Origin: Halopseudomonas yangmingensis | GTDB lineage: Bacteria; Pseudomonadota; Gammaproteobacteria; Pseudomonadales; Pseudomonadaceae | Assembly (NCBI RefSeq): GCF_900114825.1 | Contig: NZ_FOUI01000009.1 | Location: 57,582-121,581 of the forward strand | Direction: 5' to 3' | DNA length: 64,000 nucleotides | Part shown: one piece after another, positions 46,667 to 55,208 of the stretch | How positions within the stretch are numbered: the stretch's first letter is position 1 | Layout: each line of letters opens with the position of its first letter | Translations under genes and position numbers: made by a program | The notes under the pieces: generated by a model | The model's input: only the letters and a program-made list of their open reading frames with translations | What the model was told of the DNA's origin: nothing | The model's database searches: none

Positions 46667-47248
46667 TCAGCCGGCGTAGTTGGCGGCGACGAAGTCCCAG
46701 TTGACCAGGTTCCAGAAGGCTTCTACATACTTCGGGCGCATGTTGCGGTAGTCGATGTAGTAGGCATGCTCCCAGACGTCACAGGTCAGCAGCGGCTTGT
46801 TGTCGCCAGTCAGCGGGCAGCCGGCACCGGTGGTGCTTTCCAGTGCCAGCGAGCCGTCCGGCTTTTTGACCAGCCAGCCCCAGCCGGAGCCGAAGGTGCC
46901 GATGGCAGTTTTGCTGAACTCTTCCTTGAACTTGTCGAAGGAGCCGAAGGCTGCGTTGATTGCATCGGCCAGGGCGCCAGTCGGTTGACCGCCACCGTTC
47001 GGGCTCAGGCAGTGCCAGTAGAAGGTGTGGTTCCAGACCTGTGCCGCGTTGTTGAATACGCCGCCGCTGGAGGTCTTGACGATCTCCTCGAGGCTCTTGC
47101 CTTCGAACTCGGTTCCGGGGACCAGATTGTTCAGGTTGACCACGTAGGTGTTGTGGTGCTTGCTGTAATGGTATTCAAGCGTCTCGGCTGAAATGTGCGG
47201 CTCAAGAGCGTTCTTCTCGTAGGGCAGTGCAGGCAGTTCGAAAGCCAT
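46667..47248 (-). CDS. sodB: Superoxide dismutase (Fe type)
   Basis: 193 residues, cytosolic. Metal ligands: His in [11 protein letters not shown] near residue 27, His in [12 protein letters not shown] near 74, Asp and His in [11 protein letters not shown] near 157-161. GSGWGWLVK is present as in iron enzymes. GGAGA precedes the ATG. It is adjacent to bifA. I do not see a Fur box in the upstream 300 bases. Confidence 0.96.
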   Translation of the reverse strand: MAFELPALPYEKNALEPHISAETLEYHYSKHHNTYVVNLNNLVPGTEFEGKSLEEIVKTSSGGVFNNAAQVWNHTFYWHCLSPNGGGQPTGALADAINAAFGSFDKFKEEFSKTAIGTFGSGWGWLVKKPDGSLALESTTGAGCPLTGDNKPLLTCDVWEHAYYIDYRNMRPKYVEAFWNLVNWDFVAANYAG

Positions 47249-47562
47249 GGTGTTTCTCCATCTCTCAGGTGTTTTTACGTTCCTGCGCGTCCGTTCGGAC
47301 TGGCGGCAGGTGTGTTGCCGGGCGCCACGACCTTCGATGCTGCAGGGCTGGCGGCTGTCCCGTGCGCGTGCTCTGTGTCACGTTAATTGATGCGGCTGGG
47401 CGGCTCTGGGCCTTGTTCTGTAGCCGCGCCGGCCAATGATAGCACTGAGGCAACAGGCCGGGCCATGCTGGCAAGGTATGCCGATTCCCCGCAGAATGTA
47501 ACAACTGGTGCTTATGCTCTGCCGTGTTTATGTTCTTTTGATGAATTATCCGGATGTTTCCC
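47249..47562. other. Intergenic region between sodB and the coiled-coil protein gene
   Basis: 314 bases with divergent promoters. No Fur-type, Anr-type or other palindrome that I can support, no tRNA, and no short ORF with a good ribosome site. Confidence 0.4.
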
Positions 47563-48471
47563 ATGACTGAACGTAATGCCGAACCTGAAGTTGATCTTCC
47601 CAGCATGCATGTTTCCCCAGAAGAGCGTGCTGGTGTCAACGCGTCACGCGCCGAGGACTCTGTTACGCCCCAGATTGAGGGCCTGCGCAGCCCGTACCGC
47701 CCCCCGCCATCGGCAGGTACGGGGTTGCTGTGGGCAGTCTGTGCCGCACTCGGGTTGGGTGTTGTCGGTCTGGGGTGGTGGTCGCATCAGCAGCAGATGG
47801 GGCTGCAGCAACAGTTGGTGGCAACACAGAACAGTTTTGCCCGTGTCAGTGAGGAGGCGTCGGGGCGGATCGAGGATATCACCGGCAAGGTGACGGCAAC
47901 CGAAACCACGCTGACGGAAGTTGAACGTGAGCGTGAGCGACGCCTGCAAAAAATTGAACAGGGCTTGCAACAGTTTGTCGAACGCCTTGCCGCGCTGGAA
48001 AGCACTTCGGCACGTCTGGATCAGGACGCTGGTGAACGTTCAGCGGCAATTGTACGGTTGCAACAGCAACTTCAGGAGACTGCAACAGAGCATCAGTCTC
48101 TGACCCGGGAAGTGGCCGGGTTACAGGCGTCTAGTGAACAGAAACTTGAGGCTTTCGGCGAGACGCTGCAGCAGCTGCAAGGCGCCCAGCATGCATTGCG
48201 TGAGGATATGCAGCAACTGGCTGCCGTGCAGCAGGCGTTGCAAGGGCTGCGTCAGCAAGTGCAGCGACAGCAACAACAGATCGAGCGGCGTGAGAGTGAA
48301 GCATCTGCCGGCGCTGCCGCCGAGTTGGTGCTGTTAAGGGCAGAGCTGGACCAGCGACTGCAGGCGGCGGAGGAGGCTCAGCGCGCCGTTGATGCCTTCA
48401 GGGTTCAGACCAACCGGACGCTCAGTGCCATGCAAGATCAGTTGCGCACACTTCAGGCGCGTTTGCCGTAA
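47563..48471 (+). CDS. Single-helix coiled-coil membrane protein of unknown function
   Basis: 302 residues from the ATG at 47563 (another at 47554 adds three). A Pro-rich start is followed by one helix (about 54-74, LLWAVCAALGLGVVGLGWW) and then a long coiled coil to the end, with Gln and Leu in heptads (QLQGAQHALREDMQQLAAV). No enzyme motif. Topology suggests a small cytosolic part and a large periplasmic coil, or the opposite. Its last 50 bases overlap the convergent olsA gene. Confidence 0.65.
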   Translation: MTERNAEPEVDLPSMHVSPEERAGVNASRAEDSVTPQIEGLRSPYRPPPSAGTGLLWAVCAALGLGVVGLGWWSHQQQMGLQQQLVATQNSFARVSEEASGRIEDITGKVTATETTLTEVERERERRLQKIEQGLQQFVERLAALESTSARLDQDAGERSAAIVRLQQQLQETATEHQSLTREVAGLQASSEQKLEAFGETLQQLQGAQHALREDMQQLAAVQQALQGLRQQVQRQQQQIERRESEASAGAAAELVLLRAELDQRLQAAEEAQRAVDAFRVQTNRTLSAMQDQLRTLQARLP

Positions 48472-49264
48472 TCCGGCTCACCTCTGTTGACTGTGGCTCT
48501 CTTCGCCGTTTCACGGCCGGGACACCCAGGATGTCCGCGATCTGCTGCTGGGTGGTGTGTGCCAGTCGCTTGCGACTGGTTTGCGCGTGCATCTCAAGCG
48601 CCGGTAACAGGTGCAGGTGCGCCTCTATTGTGGGACTGCCGAGTAGTTGCCAGAGGTGGCTGGTGAACTCGTCGTCGCCGACAAACGGGATCAGTTGGTC
48701 AGCCTGCCCGGCACGCCGGTAACTCAGGGCAATCGGCTGTATGCGCAGTGCCGGTTGTTCGGTGTCGAGCAGTCGGCTGTGGAAGGGCAGTACCCGCGAC
48801 CCGTCGGTGGTGGTTCCTTCGGCGAAGATCACCATCGACTGCCTCTGCTGCAGTTGCTGGCTGAGTTGTACGCGCAGTTCGGCTGCTGCACCGGCGCCGC
48901 GTTTGAGGAAGAGAGTGCCAGCGCTGGCGGCCAGCCAGCCGAGCAGGGGCCAGCGACGGACTTCCTGTTTGGACAGAAATTGGACTCTGGCGCTGGCACC
49001 CAGCACCAGTATGTCTACCCAGGATATATGATTGCTTAACCAGAGCGCCGGTTTGTCTGGCAGATCTCCGTGGCGGTAAATGCGTACAGGTAGCAATGCC
49101 AGCATGCCGCGCATCCACAACAGACAGAAATTGCGCCGCATGGTTGTGGCTGAGTCCATGTTCAGCCGCTTTGCAAGTGCACAGGCTGCGGCCAGCAGGC
49201 TGCCGAGCAGCAGCCAGAGCAATACGCCGGGCAGCCGTATGCTTCGTCTGAGGGCGGCGCGCAT
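48422..49264 (-). CDS. olsA: Lyso-ornithine lipid / lysophosphatidate acyltransferase OlsA (PlsC family)
   Basis: 280 residues. A membrane helix near 12-32, then the acyltransferase motif NHISWVDILVLG (HX4D) near residue 78, FLSKQEVRRWPLLGW as block II and VIFAEGTTTDG as block III. It starts with TGATG overlap (one base) with the olsB stop. Because it is next to olsB it most likely adds the second acyl chain to lyso-ornithine lipid. The ATG at 49264 is taken, not the TTG just before. Confidence 0.87.
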   Translation of the reverse strand: MRAALRRSIRLPGVLLWLLLGSLLAAACALAKRLNMDSATTMRRNFCLLWMRGMLALLPVRIYRHGDLPDKPALWLSNHISWVDILVLGASARVQFLSKQEVRRWPLLGWLAASAGTLFLKRGAGAAAELRVQLSQQLQQRQSMVIFAEGTTTDGSRVLPFHSRLLDTEQPALRIQPIALSYRRAGQADQLIPFVGDDEFTSHLWQLLGSPTIEAHLHLLPALEMHAQTSRKRLAHTTQQQIADILGVPAVKRRREPQSTEVSRITANAPEVCATDLAWH

Positions 49265-50016
49265 CAAGCAGCACCGAAATGGCGGGCGTAACGTGGGCAG
49301 AGTTGTTCGCGTCTTAGCAGGATAAATACGTCCGCCACATTGAACAGCGGGTCCCAGCTTGGCTCGCCGCAGATTCTTGCGCCAAGACGCATGTAGGCCT
49401 TGAGCAAGGGTGGTAGTTGGGCGGTGACGTTTTCCGGAATTTCCATCCTCGGGACGGGCTGGCGTGGTAACGCTTCGATCAGGCTGCGATCCAGATAACG
49501 CTCTCGCAGGCGTTGCATGATCACCTGCGTCTGGATGCCACCATCCTCCATGGCAATACTGGCGCAGCCCATCAGATAGGCATAGTGCTGCTCTTTCATC
49601 AGCTGTGCCAAGGCTGCCCAGAGCACGCCGATAGTGCCGCCGTTGCGGTAATCGGGATGCACGCAGGTGCGACCAATTTCCAGCATGTCTGCGCTGATTC
49701 TGGCCAATCCGGGCAGGTCGAACTCGCTCTGGCTGTAGAACCCTCCTGCGCGCCTGGCACCCTCCGCATTCAGAAGACGGGTAGTGGCAACAACCTGGCC
49801 GGTAGTGCGGTCCATGACCACCAGGTGCTGGCAGAAAGGATCGTAGCGGTCGTGGTCAATGCCCGGCTCCGTGCATTGCAATTGTGCGCCGCACTCCTCG
49901 GCAAACACCTTGAAGCGCAAACGTTGCGCGGCGCGCAGGGTGGCGGCATCGGTGGCCAGCACCGAGTGCAGTGAATGGCCCGGGTTGAGTTCGGCAACAG
50001 CGAGAGCATCGCGCAT
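49264..50016 (-). CDS. olsB: Ornithine N-alpha-acyltransferase OlsB (GNAT-like)
   Basis: 250 residues. RFKVFAEECGAQ near residue 37, DPFCQHLVVMD, then LEIGRTCVHPDYRNGGTIGVLW as the core of OlsB-type acyltransferases, and a C-terminal PPLLKAYMRLGARICGEPSWD. It joins a 3-hydroxyacyl chain from ACP to ornithine, the first step to ornithine lipids, membrane lipids without phosphate. GGAGG precedes the ATG. A weak Pho-box-like element lies about 80 bases upstream. Confidence 0.9.
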   Translation of the reverse strand: MRDALAVAELNPGHSLHSVLATDAATLRAAQRLRFKVFAEECGAQLQCTEPGIDHDRYDPFCQHLVVMDRTTGQVVATTRLLNAEGARRAGGFYSQSEFDLPGLARISADMLEIGRTCVHPDYRNGGTIGVLWAALAQLMKEQHYAYLMGCASIAMEDGGIQTQVIMQRLRERYLDRSLIEALPRQPVPRMEIPENVTAQLPPLLKAYMRLGARICGEPSWDPLFNVADVFILLRREQLCPRYARHFGAA

Positions 50017-50095
50017 GGTGGGCAGCCTCCACGTGGCTTTCCTTGGTGTTGCGCTCGATGCTAGGCAGGCTGCGTGTCAGGCAGGTTAAGTCTGC

Positions 50096-50113
50096 ATGAC
50101 GTGACGGTGACAA
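50096..50113 (-). promoter_or_regulatory. Possible Pho box of olsBA
   Basis: On the minus strand TTGTCAC-CGTC-ACGTCAT has the 7-4-7 layout of a PhoB box with 5 of 7 matches in each half. It stands 80-97 bases before the olsB ATG. Ornithine lipids rise under phosphate limitation in Pseudomonas, so this fits, but the match is imperfect. Confidence 0.4.
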
Positions 50114-50140
50114 TATTTGGCCATGCAATGCGTATGGGTT

Positions 50141-50182
50141 TTGATCTGGGTCAGCATTACTGCTGGCGCCAGGCAGTATAAA
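50141..50182 (+). promoter_or_regulatory. Anr/FNR-type box and -10 of the ODP-PLD genes
   Basis: TTGATCTGGGTCAG (50141-50154) matches the Anr/FNR half-sites in 8 of 10 positions. A TATAAA -10 lies at 50177-50182. The box centre is 41.5 bases upstream of the start point implied by this -10, the class II distance. A closely related box is before the universal stress protein gene. Confidence 0.55.
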
Positions 50183-50215
50183 GAGCACCTTTCTACCACT
50201 TGAGAGGTATATGCG

Positions 50216-51064
50216 ATGGCGGCCAAGGCTCGGGTTCTGTTCGACAATGGCAACCACAAGGTGCTGTGTTTCGATCAGCTGGTTACCGGTGATGGGGTGC
50301 AGTCCAACCAGTTCCTGATCATTGACGGCGATCAGCATGCGTTGCTCGACCCCGGTGGTGATCTGACCTACATGCCATTGTCGCTGGCTGTTAGTGAGCA
50401 TATTCCGCTGGGTGATCTGACCTATGTACTGGCCTCGCATCAGGATCCGGACATCATCGCCTCATTGGATAAATGGTTTTTGCACACCCGTTGCAAGGTG
50501 GTTTGCTCAAAGCTGTGGGCACGTTTTCTGCCCCATCTGTCGGCCGCTTACCTGACGCGTCACAGCGGTGTCAGTACTACCGAGCGGATGATCGAAGTGC
50601 CGGATCAGGGGATGTATATCCCGCTGGGCTCCTCCCGGCTGATGGTGCTGCCTGCGCACTTCCTGCATTCGGTGGGGAATCTGCATTTTTATGACCCTGT
50701 CAGCGGGATTTTGTTTTCCGGGGACATGGGTGCCTCTCTGGTCGACGATGCCGATCCGGTGACCGATTTCGCCGAGCATGTACCGACCATGGAAGGCTTT
50801 CATCGCCGCTATATGGCCGGCAACAAGGCCTGTCGCCTGTGGGCCAATATGGTGCGAAAGCTGCAGCCAAAAATGATGGTGCCGCAGCATGGTCGTCCGT
50901 TCTGCGGGCCTGATATGATCGGAGCCTTCCTCGACTGGATCAGCCAGCTGCAATGCGGCATGGATTTGCTGGACCAGTCGCATTACCGCATTCCCGATGA
51001 CAGGGATGGTGCATGGCAGGCCCAGTCTACCCGTGGCGAGAAGATTGCCGATACGCTCTGCTGA
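50216..51064 (+). CDS. Metallo-beta-lactamase-fold oxygen-binding di-iron (ODP) protein
   Basis: 282 residues. The di-iron ligands follow the flavodiiron order: SHQDPD near residue 80, PAHFLHSVG near 148, LFSGDMGAS near 168, PQHGRPF near 223. There is no flavodoxin domain, so it is the free ODP type that binds O2 or NO and is often used as a sensor. GAGAGG precedes the ATG. It shares 52 bases with the PLD gene that follows, which implies coupled translation. Confidence 0.82.
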   Translation: MAAKARVLFDNGNHKVLCFDQLVTGDGVQSNQFLIIDGDQHALLDPGGDLTYMPLSLAVSEHIPLGDLTYVLASHQDPDIIASLDKWFLHTRCKVVCSKLWARFLPHLSAAYLTRHSGVSTTERMIEVPDQGMYIPLGSSRLMVLPAHFLHSVGNLHFYDPVSGILFSGDMGASLVDDADPVTDFAEHVPTMEGFHRRYMAGNKACRLWANMVRKLQPKMMVPQHGRPFCGPDMIGAFLDWISQLQCGMDLLDQSHYRIPDDRDGAWQAQSTRGEKIADTLC

Positions 51065-52167
51065 TTGATGGCGAGCAGTTTTACCCGTGCATGTTGTCTG
51101 CCGTGCAGTCGGCACGCCGGTCGGTGGAGCTGGAGCTCTATCTGGTCAGTTCGGGGGCTGTTGCCGGTGACTGGCTGGCTGTGCTGGTTGATGCTGCCCG
51201 GCGCGGGGTGAGGGTGCGTTGCCTGCTTGATGGCTTTGGCAGCCTGCAATTGCAGGCTGGTGACCGTAAAAGACTGGTGAGCGCCGGTGTGCAGTTGCGT
51301 TTCTACAATCCTCTGCGCTGGCTGGCTGGCCATGGCAACCTGCACCGGGATCATCGCAAGTTGTTGCTGGTGGATGATGAGGTTGCCTTTGTTGGTGGTG
51401 CCGGGCTGACTGATGACTTCTATCATCCGCAGCAGGGCAGTAGCTGGCATGAGCTGATGCTGAAGGTGGAAGGGAGTGTGGTAGTTGACTGGCTGGACTT
51501 GTTCGAGCGCCAGTGGCTGGCCTCGGCAGCCCCCTTGCGCCGCTGTCCGCCGGGCCGCTGGCGGCGTCTGCCGCTGCCGGCAATGCCTGCCGGTCGTGAC
51601 GGGCTGGGGCGGGTGTCCTATACCGATGCGGCTGAGCATCAGGAAGTGCTGCGTGCCTTGTTGGCGCAGGTTGCTGCCGCCAGGCAGCGAATCTGGTTGG
51701 CAACCCCGTATTTTATTCCCGGCTGGCGTGTGCGCCGGGCGCTGCGACGTGCGGCCCGTCGTGGGGTGGATGTGCGTCTGTTGTTGTGTGGCCAGATCAC
51801 CGATCATCCGCCAGTGCGCTATGCTGGTCAGCGTTTTTTCGGACGTCTGCTGGGGGCTGGTGTAAAAATCTTCGAATATCAACCCCGTTTTTTGCACCTG
51901 AAGATGGTGCTGGTGGATGACTGGGTCAGTATTGGGTCATGCAATTTTGATCATTGGGCGCTGCACTGGAATCTGGAAGCCAATCAGCAAGTGCTTGACC
52001 GGCGTTTGCTGGCAGAGGTTGATGATTGTTTTGTCCGGGACTTTGCCTGTAGCCGCGAATGGACGCAGGCCCAATGGCGGGAGTTGCCCTGGCATCACAA
52101 GGCAAAGATCCTCGTGTGGGGGCAGGTCAGCCGCTGGTTGATGCTGTGGACGGGTATCCGTGGCTGA
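51013..52167 (+). CDS. Phospholipase D-type cardiolipin synthase (ClsB-like)
   Basis: 384 residues, two HKD motifs: HRDHRKLLLVDDE near residue 114 and HLKMVLVDDW near 296, each followed by the usual Gly/Asn region (GGAGLTDD, GSCNFDHW). No membrane helix at the N-terminus, so it resembles ClsB more than ClsA. It moves phosphatidyl groups to make cardiolipin or related lipids. The start overlaps the ODP gene by 52 bases. Its stop lies one base from the convergent cyclase stop. Confidence 0.85.
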   Translation: MAGPVYPWREDCRYALLIDGEQFYPCMLSAVQSARRSVELELYLVSSGAVAGDWLAVLVDAARRGVRVRCLLDGFGSLQLQAGDRKRLVSAGVQLRFYNPLRWLAGHGNLHRDHRKLLLVDDEVAFVGGAGLTDDFYHPQQGSSWHELMLKVEGSVVVDWLDLFERQWLASAAPLRRCPPGRWRRLPLPAMPAGRDGLGRVSYTDAAEHQEVLRALLAQVAAARQRIWLATPYFIPGWRVRRALRRAARRGVDVRLLLCGQITDHPPVRYAGQRFFGRLLGAGVKIFEYQPRFLHLKMVLVDDWVSIGSCNFDHWALHWNLEANQQVLDRRLLAEVDDCFVRDFACSREWTQAQWRELPWHHKAKILVWGQVSRWLMLWTGIRG

Positions 52168-52168
52168 C

Positions 52169-53290
52169 TCAGACGGCCTGCGGGTGTATCTGCAGGCAGT
52201 TGCGGCCATTGTCCTTGGCCTGGTACAGCGCCTGATCGGCTTCGTTGATGCGGGCTTCCAGCGGGTCGCCAGGATTGAGCAGTGTCAGTCCGGCAGAAAA
52301 ACTGCAGCGGGTTCCCTCCGGCATGCTATCGAAGTGGCACTCGGCAAAAGCCTGCCTCAATCGTTCAATACATTGGGTAAGGCTGTCGATACTGGCGTTG
52401 CCCAGCAGCAGGATGAATTCTTCGCCACCAAAGCGTGCAATCAGGTCCTCGTCGCGCAGACGCTTGCGTGCGATGCGGGCAAAGGTCTGCAGGACAGTAT
52501 CTCCGGCGGCATGTCCATAGAGGTCATTGATACGTTTGAAGTGGTCCAGATCAATCAGTGCCAGACCTAGCTTTTCTCCCGGCCCCAGCAGTGCCAGACG
52601 ACGACTGGCTACGTCCATGAAGTGGCGGCGGTTGGACAGGCCGGTCAGGCTGTCGGAAGTGGCCAGTGTCTGCAGCTGGCTCATCATGCCCTTGAGCGTT
52701 TCCTGATGCGCCTGCAATGTGCTGTGGCGCCGTTGCAGGCGTTCGCGCAGTTCGCGGATGTAGCTGCCGAAAATGCTAAGCCAGCCAAGCACGCAGCACA
52801 GCACGAATAGCTGCAGTATCGACAGGGTGGGGTTGATATTTTCAGGGCGACGAAACAGATCATGTAGCACCACCGCCGAAAAGCACAGCAGCGCCAGTAT
52901 CGCATGAGTAATGAATTGCCGTCGGTTGAGCTGGAATACGCCGAACAGCAAGATGACCGGATACAGCAGCAGGACAGTGCCGCGGAAGTCGCCAAGGTAG
53001 AGTAGTAACCAGCTGGCCAGCAACAGGGCCACTACGATCTGAGCGCTGGTCATGCTGGGATCGGCAAAGCGCAGGTTGTACCCGCTGCGCATACTCCACC
53101 AGAACAGGGCCTGGGTGCAGCTGCCGGCCAGTATTATCAGCAGGGCCATCTGTCCGCTGCCATGGAATTGATCGGCAAACCATGCAACCGCCACAATGCT
53201 GTGGCTGATCAGGTAGTTGATCTGCGCCATATAGAAGCGTTGCAACCGCAATCGTTGGAAGTTCTGCTCGTTGTTGTCCATGACTGGCAT
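52169..53290 (-). CDS. Diguanylate cyclase with membrane sensor, SadC-like
   Basis: 373 residues. About five to six membrane helices (residues 20-180), then a coiled linker and a GGDEF domain with RFGGEEF near residue 290. The RxxD inhibitory site is intact (RDED, five residues before GGEEF), so product inhibition is expected. P. aeruginosa SadC also lies beside the class I fumarase; SadC is longer (487), so this is a related or shortened form. It makes c-di-GMP and is opposed by BifA in the same window. Confidence 0.85.
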   Translation of the reverse strand: MPVMDNNEQNFQRLRLQRFYMAQINYLISHSIVAVAWFADQFHGSGQMALLIILAGSCTQALFWWSMRSGYNLRFADPSMTSAQIVVALLLASWLLLYLGDFRGTVLLLYPVILLFGVFQLNRRQFITHAILALLCFSAVVLHDLFRRPENINPTLSILQLFVLCCVLGWLSIFGSYIRELRERLQRRHSTLQAHQETLKGMMSQLQTLATSDSLTGLSNRRHFMDVASRRLALLGPGEKLGLALIDLDHFKRINDLYGHAAGDTVLQTFARIARKRLRDEDLIARFGGEEFILLLGNASIDSLTQCIERLRQAFAECHFDSMPEGTRCSFSAGLTLLNPGDPLEARINEADQALYQAKDNGRNCLQIHPQAV

Positions 53291-53615
53291 TATTTGCCGT
53301 CCCTTGATGGCATTTTGGCGTCAATCTAGCGCGTGTCGATCCGTTTGAACAGAGGGGTGTGCAGGCAAATGACTGACATTTGTGAACAGAGGGGCACTTT
53401 GTCGCAAAAACCATAATAAATGGCGTAAATGTCATACAATTGATTTTACGCTGCTACCATAGTCGCACGCTATGACTGCAATCGCTGCCGCATTTGCGGG
53501 CCTCGGGTATACTTGGCAGCCTGCTGCGCCGGCACCGCTATCCCGATAATCGCCGGCCTGTCCGTGAGCTTGCGGCATCTGCCGCGCCAGCCAACCAGAG
53601 GAGCCTGTCCCCGTC
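53291..53615. promoter_or_regulatory. Divergent regulatory region of the cyclase and fumarase genes
   Basis: 325 bases without a gene. It holds a 12-bp direct repeat TGAACAGAGGGG (53346-53357 and 53383-53394), between them CAAATG-N5-CATTTG (53366-53382), and further on GCGTAAA-N15-TTTACGC (53423-53451). The centre of the last repeat, on the minus strand, reads TTGTATGACAT, close to the tNGTnnnACNa consensus of FadR/GntR (FCD) regulators. Confidence 0.5.
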
Positions 53616-55136
53616 ATGGCCACAATCAAGCAAGATGATCTGATCCAGAGCGTTGCCGACGCGCTGCAGTACATTTCCTATTACCACCCGGTGGACTTCA
53701 TCCAGGCCATGCACCAGGCCTGGCAGCGCGAGGAGTCGCCGGCGGCGCGTGATGCCATGGCACAGATCCTGATCAACTCGCGCATGTGTGCCACCGGGCA
53801 CCGTCCGATCTGCCAGGACACCGGGATTGTCACCGTGTTCGTCAAGGTCGGTATGGATGTGCGCTGGGAAGGCGCTACCATGGGCCTTGATGACATGATC
53901 AACGAGGGCGTACGCCGCGCCTACAACTACCCGGACAACGTCCTGCGTGCCTCCATTCTGGCTGATCCGGCCGGCAAACGGGTAAACACCAAGGACAATA
54001 CCCCGGCGGTGATCCACTACCAGATGGTGCCGGGCGATACCCTTGAATTCCATGTCGCGGCCAAGGGCGGCGGCTCGGAAAACAAGTCGAAGATGGTCAT
54101 GCTCAACCCGTCCGACTCGATCGTCGACTGGGTGATCAACACCGTGCCGACCATGGGTGCCGGCTGGTGTCCGCCGGGCATGCTCGGCATCGGCATCGGT
54201 GGTACTGCCGAGAAAGCCGCAGTACTGGCCAAGGAATCGCTGATGGAGCCGATCGATATCCACGAACTGCGTGCCCGTGGCCCGCAGAATCGCATCGAAG
54301 AGCTGCGTCTGGAAATCATGGACAAGGTCAATGCGCTGGGCATCGGTGCCCAGGGTCTGGGCGGCCTGACCACAGTGCTTGATATCAAGATCAAGGATTA
54401 CCCGACCCACGCTGCCAGTCTGCCGGTGTGCATGATCCCCAACTGTGCCGCCACCCGCCACGCGCACTTCGTGCTGGATGGCTCCGGCCCGGCCGAGCTG
54501 GCGCCGCCGCCGCTGGATGCCTATCCGGATATCGCCTGGGAAGTGGGCGACGGTGTACGCCGGGTCAATCTGGATACTGTCACCCCGGAAGAGGTGCAGA
54601 CCTGGAAGACCGGCGAGACCATTCTGTTGTCCGGCAAGATGCTTACCGGTCGCGATGCCGCGCACAAGCGCATGGTCGATATGCTGAACAAGGGTGAGCA
54701 ACTGCCGGTCGACCTGAAGGGCCGTTTTATCTACTACGTCGGTCCGGTTGATCCGGTGCGTGAGGAAGTGGTCGGACCGGCTGGCCCGACTACCGCGACG
54801 CGGATGGACAAGTTCACCCGGCAGATCCTTGAGCAGACCGGTCTGCTCGGCATGATCGGCAAGTCCGAGCGTGGCCCGATTGCCATCGAGGCGATCAAGG
54901 ACCACAAGGCGGTCTACCTGATGGCGGTGGGCGGTGCTGCCTATCTGGTTGCCCAGGCGATCAAGAAAGCCGAGGTGCTTGCCTTCCCTGAGCTGGGTAT
55001 GGAAGCCATCTATGAGTTTGATGTGAAGGACATGCCGGTCACTGTGGCGGTTGACAGCAGTGGCGAGTCGGTACACATCACCGGACCGCAGATCTGGAAA
55101 AAGAAAATTGCCGAGAGTCTGGCTGTGGAAATCTGA
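53616..55136 (+). CDS. Fumarate hydratase, class I (4Fe-4S)
   Basis: 506 residues, the length of FumA/FumB-type enzymes. Cluster-binding Cys lie in RPICQDTGIVTVF near residue 66, in MIPNCAATRHAHF near 273 and near the start of the C-terminal domain. GRDAAHKRM near 346 is the class I C-terminal motif. It hydrates fumarate to malate and is sensitive to oxygen and superoxide. AGAGGAG precedes the ATG by 13 bases. A terminator follows. Confidence 0.93.
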   Translation: MATIKQDDLIQSVADALQYISYYHPVDFIQAMHQAWQREESPAARDAMAQILINSRMCATGHRPICQDTGIVTVFVKVGMDVRWEGATMGLDDMINEGVRRAYNYPDNVLRASILADPAGKRVNTKDNTPAVIHYQMVPGDTLEFHVAAKGGGSENKSKMVMLNPSDSIVDWVINTVPTMGAGWCPPGMLGIGIGGTAEKAAVLAKESLMEPIDIHELRARGPQNRIEELRLEIMDKVNALGIGAQGLGGLTTVLDIKIKDYPTHAASLPVCMIPNCAATRHAHFVLDGSGPAELAPPPLDAYPDIAWEVGDGVRRVNLDTVTPEEVQTWKTGETILLSGKMLTGRDAAHKRMVDMLNKGEQLPVDLKGRFIYYVGPVDPVREEVVGPAGPTTATRMDKFTRQILEQTGLLGMIGKSERGPIAIEAIKDHKAVYLMAVGGAAYLVAQAIKKAEVLAFPELGMEAIYEFDVKDMPVTVAVDSSGESVHITGPQIWKKKIAESLAVEI

Positions 55137-55150
55137 CGGCTGACAGGCTA

Positions 55151-55166
55151 TTGGTGATACTGACAA
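55151..55166. promoter_or_regulatory. Possible HexR site of the edd operon
   Basis: TTGG-N8-ACAA matches the Pseudomonas HexR site TTGT-N7/8-ACAA in seven of eight bases and lies 43 bases before the edd ATG, overlapping the fumarase terminator. The match is short, so chance is possible. Confidence 0.3.
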
Positions 55167-55193
55167 CCCCGGCCCGTGCCGGGGTTGGTTTTT
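55164..55193 (+). terminator. Rho-independent terminator after the fumarase gene
   Basis: A 10-bp stem CAACCCCGGC/GCCGGGGTTG with loop CCGT and TTTTT. It lies between the fumarase stop and the edd ribosome site, so edd has its own promoter or gets only read-through. Confidence 0.82.
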
Positions 55194-55208
55194 CTGCCGG
55201 AGGTGGAC

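Noticed and set aside
47249..47553. Fur box upstream of sodB
   Set aside because: No stretch matches the GATAAT repeat pattern well enough.
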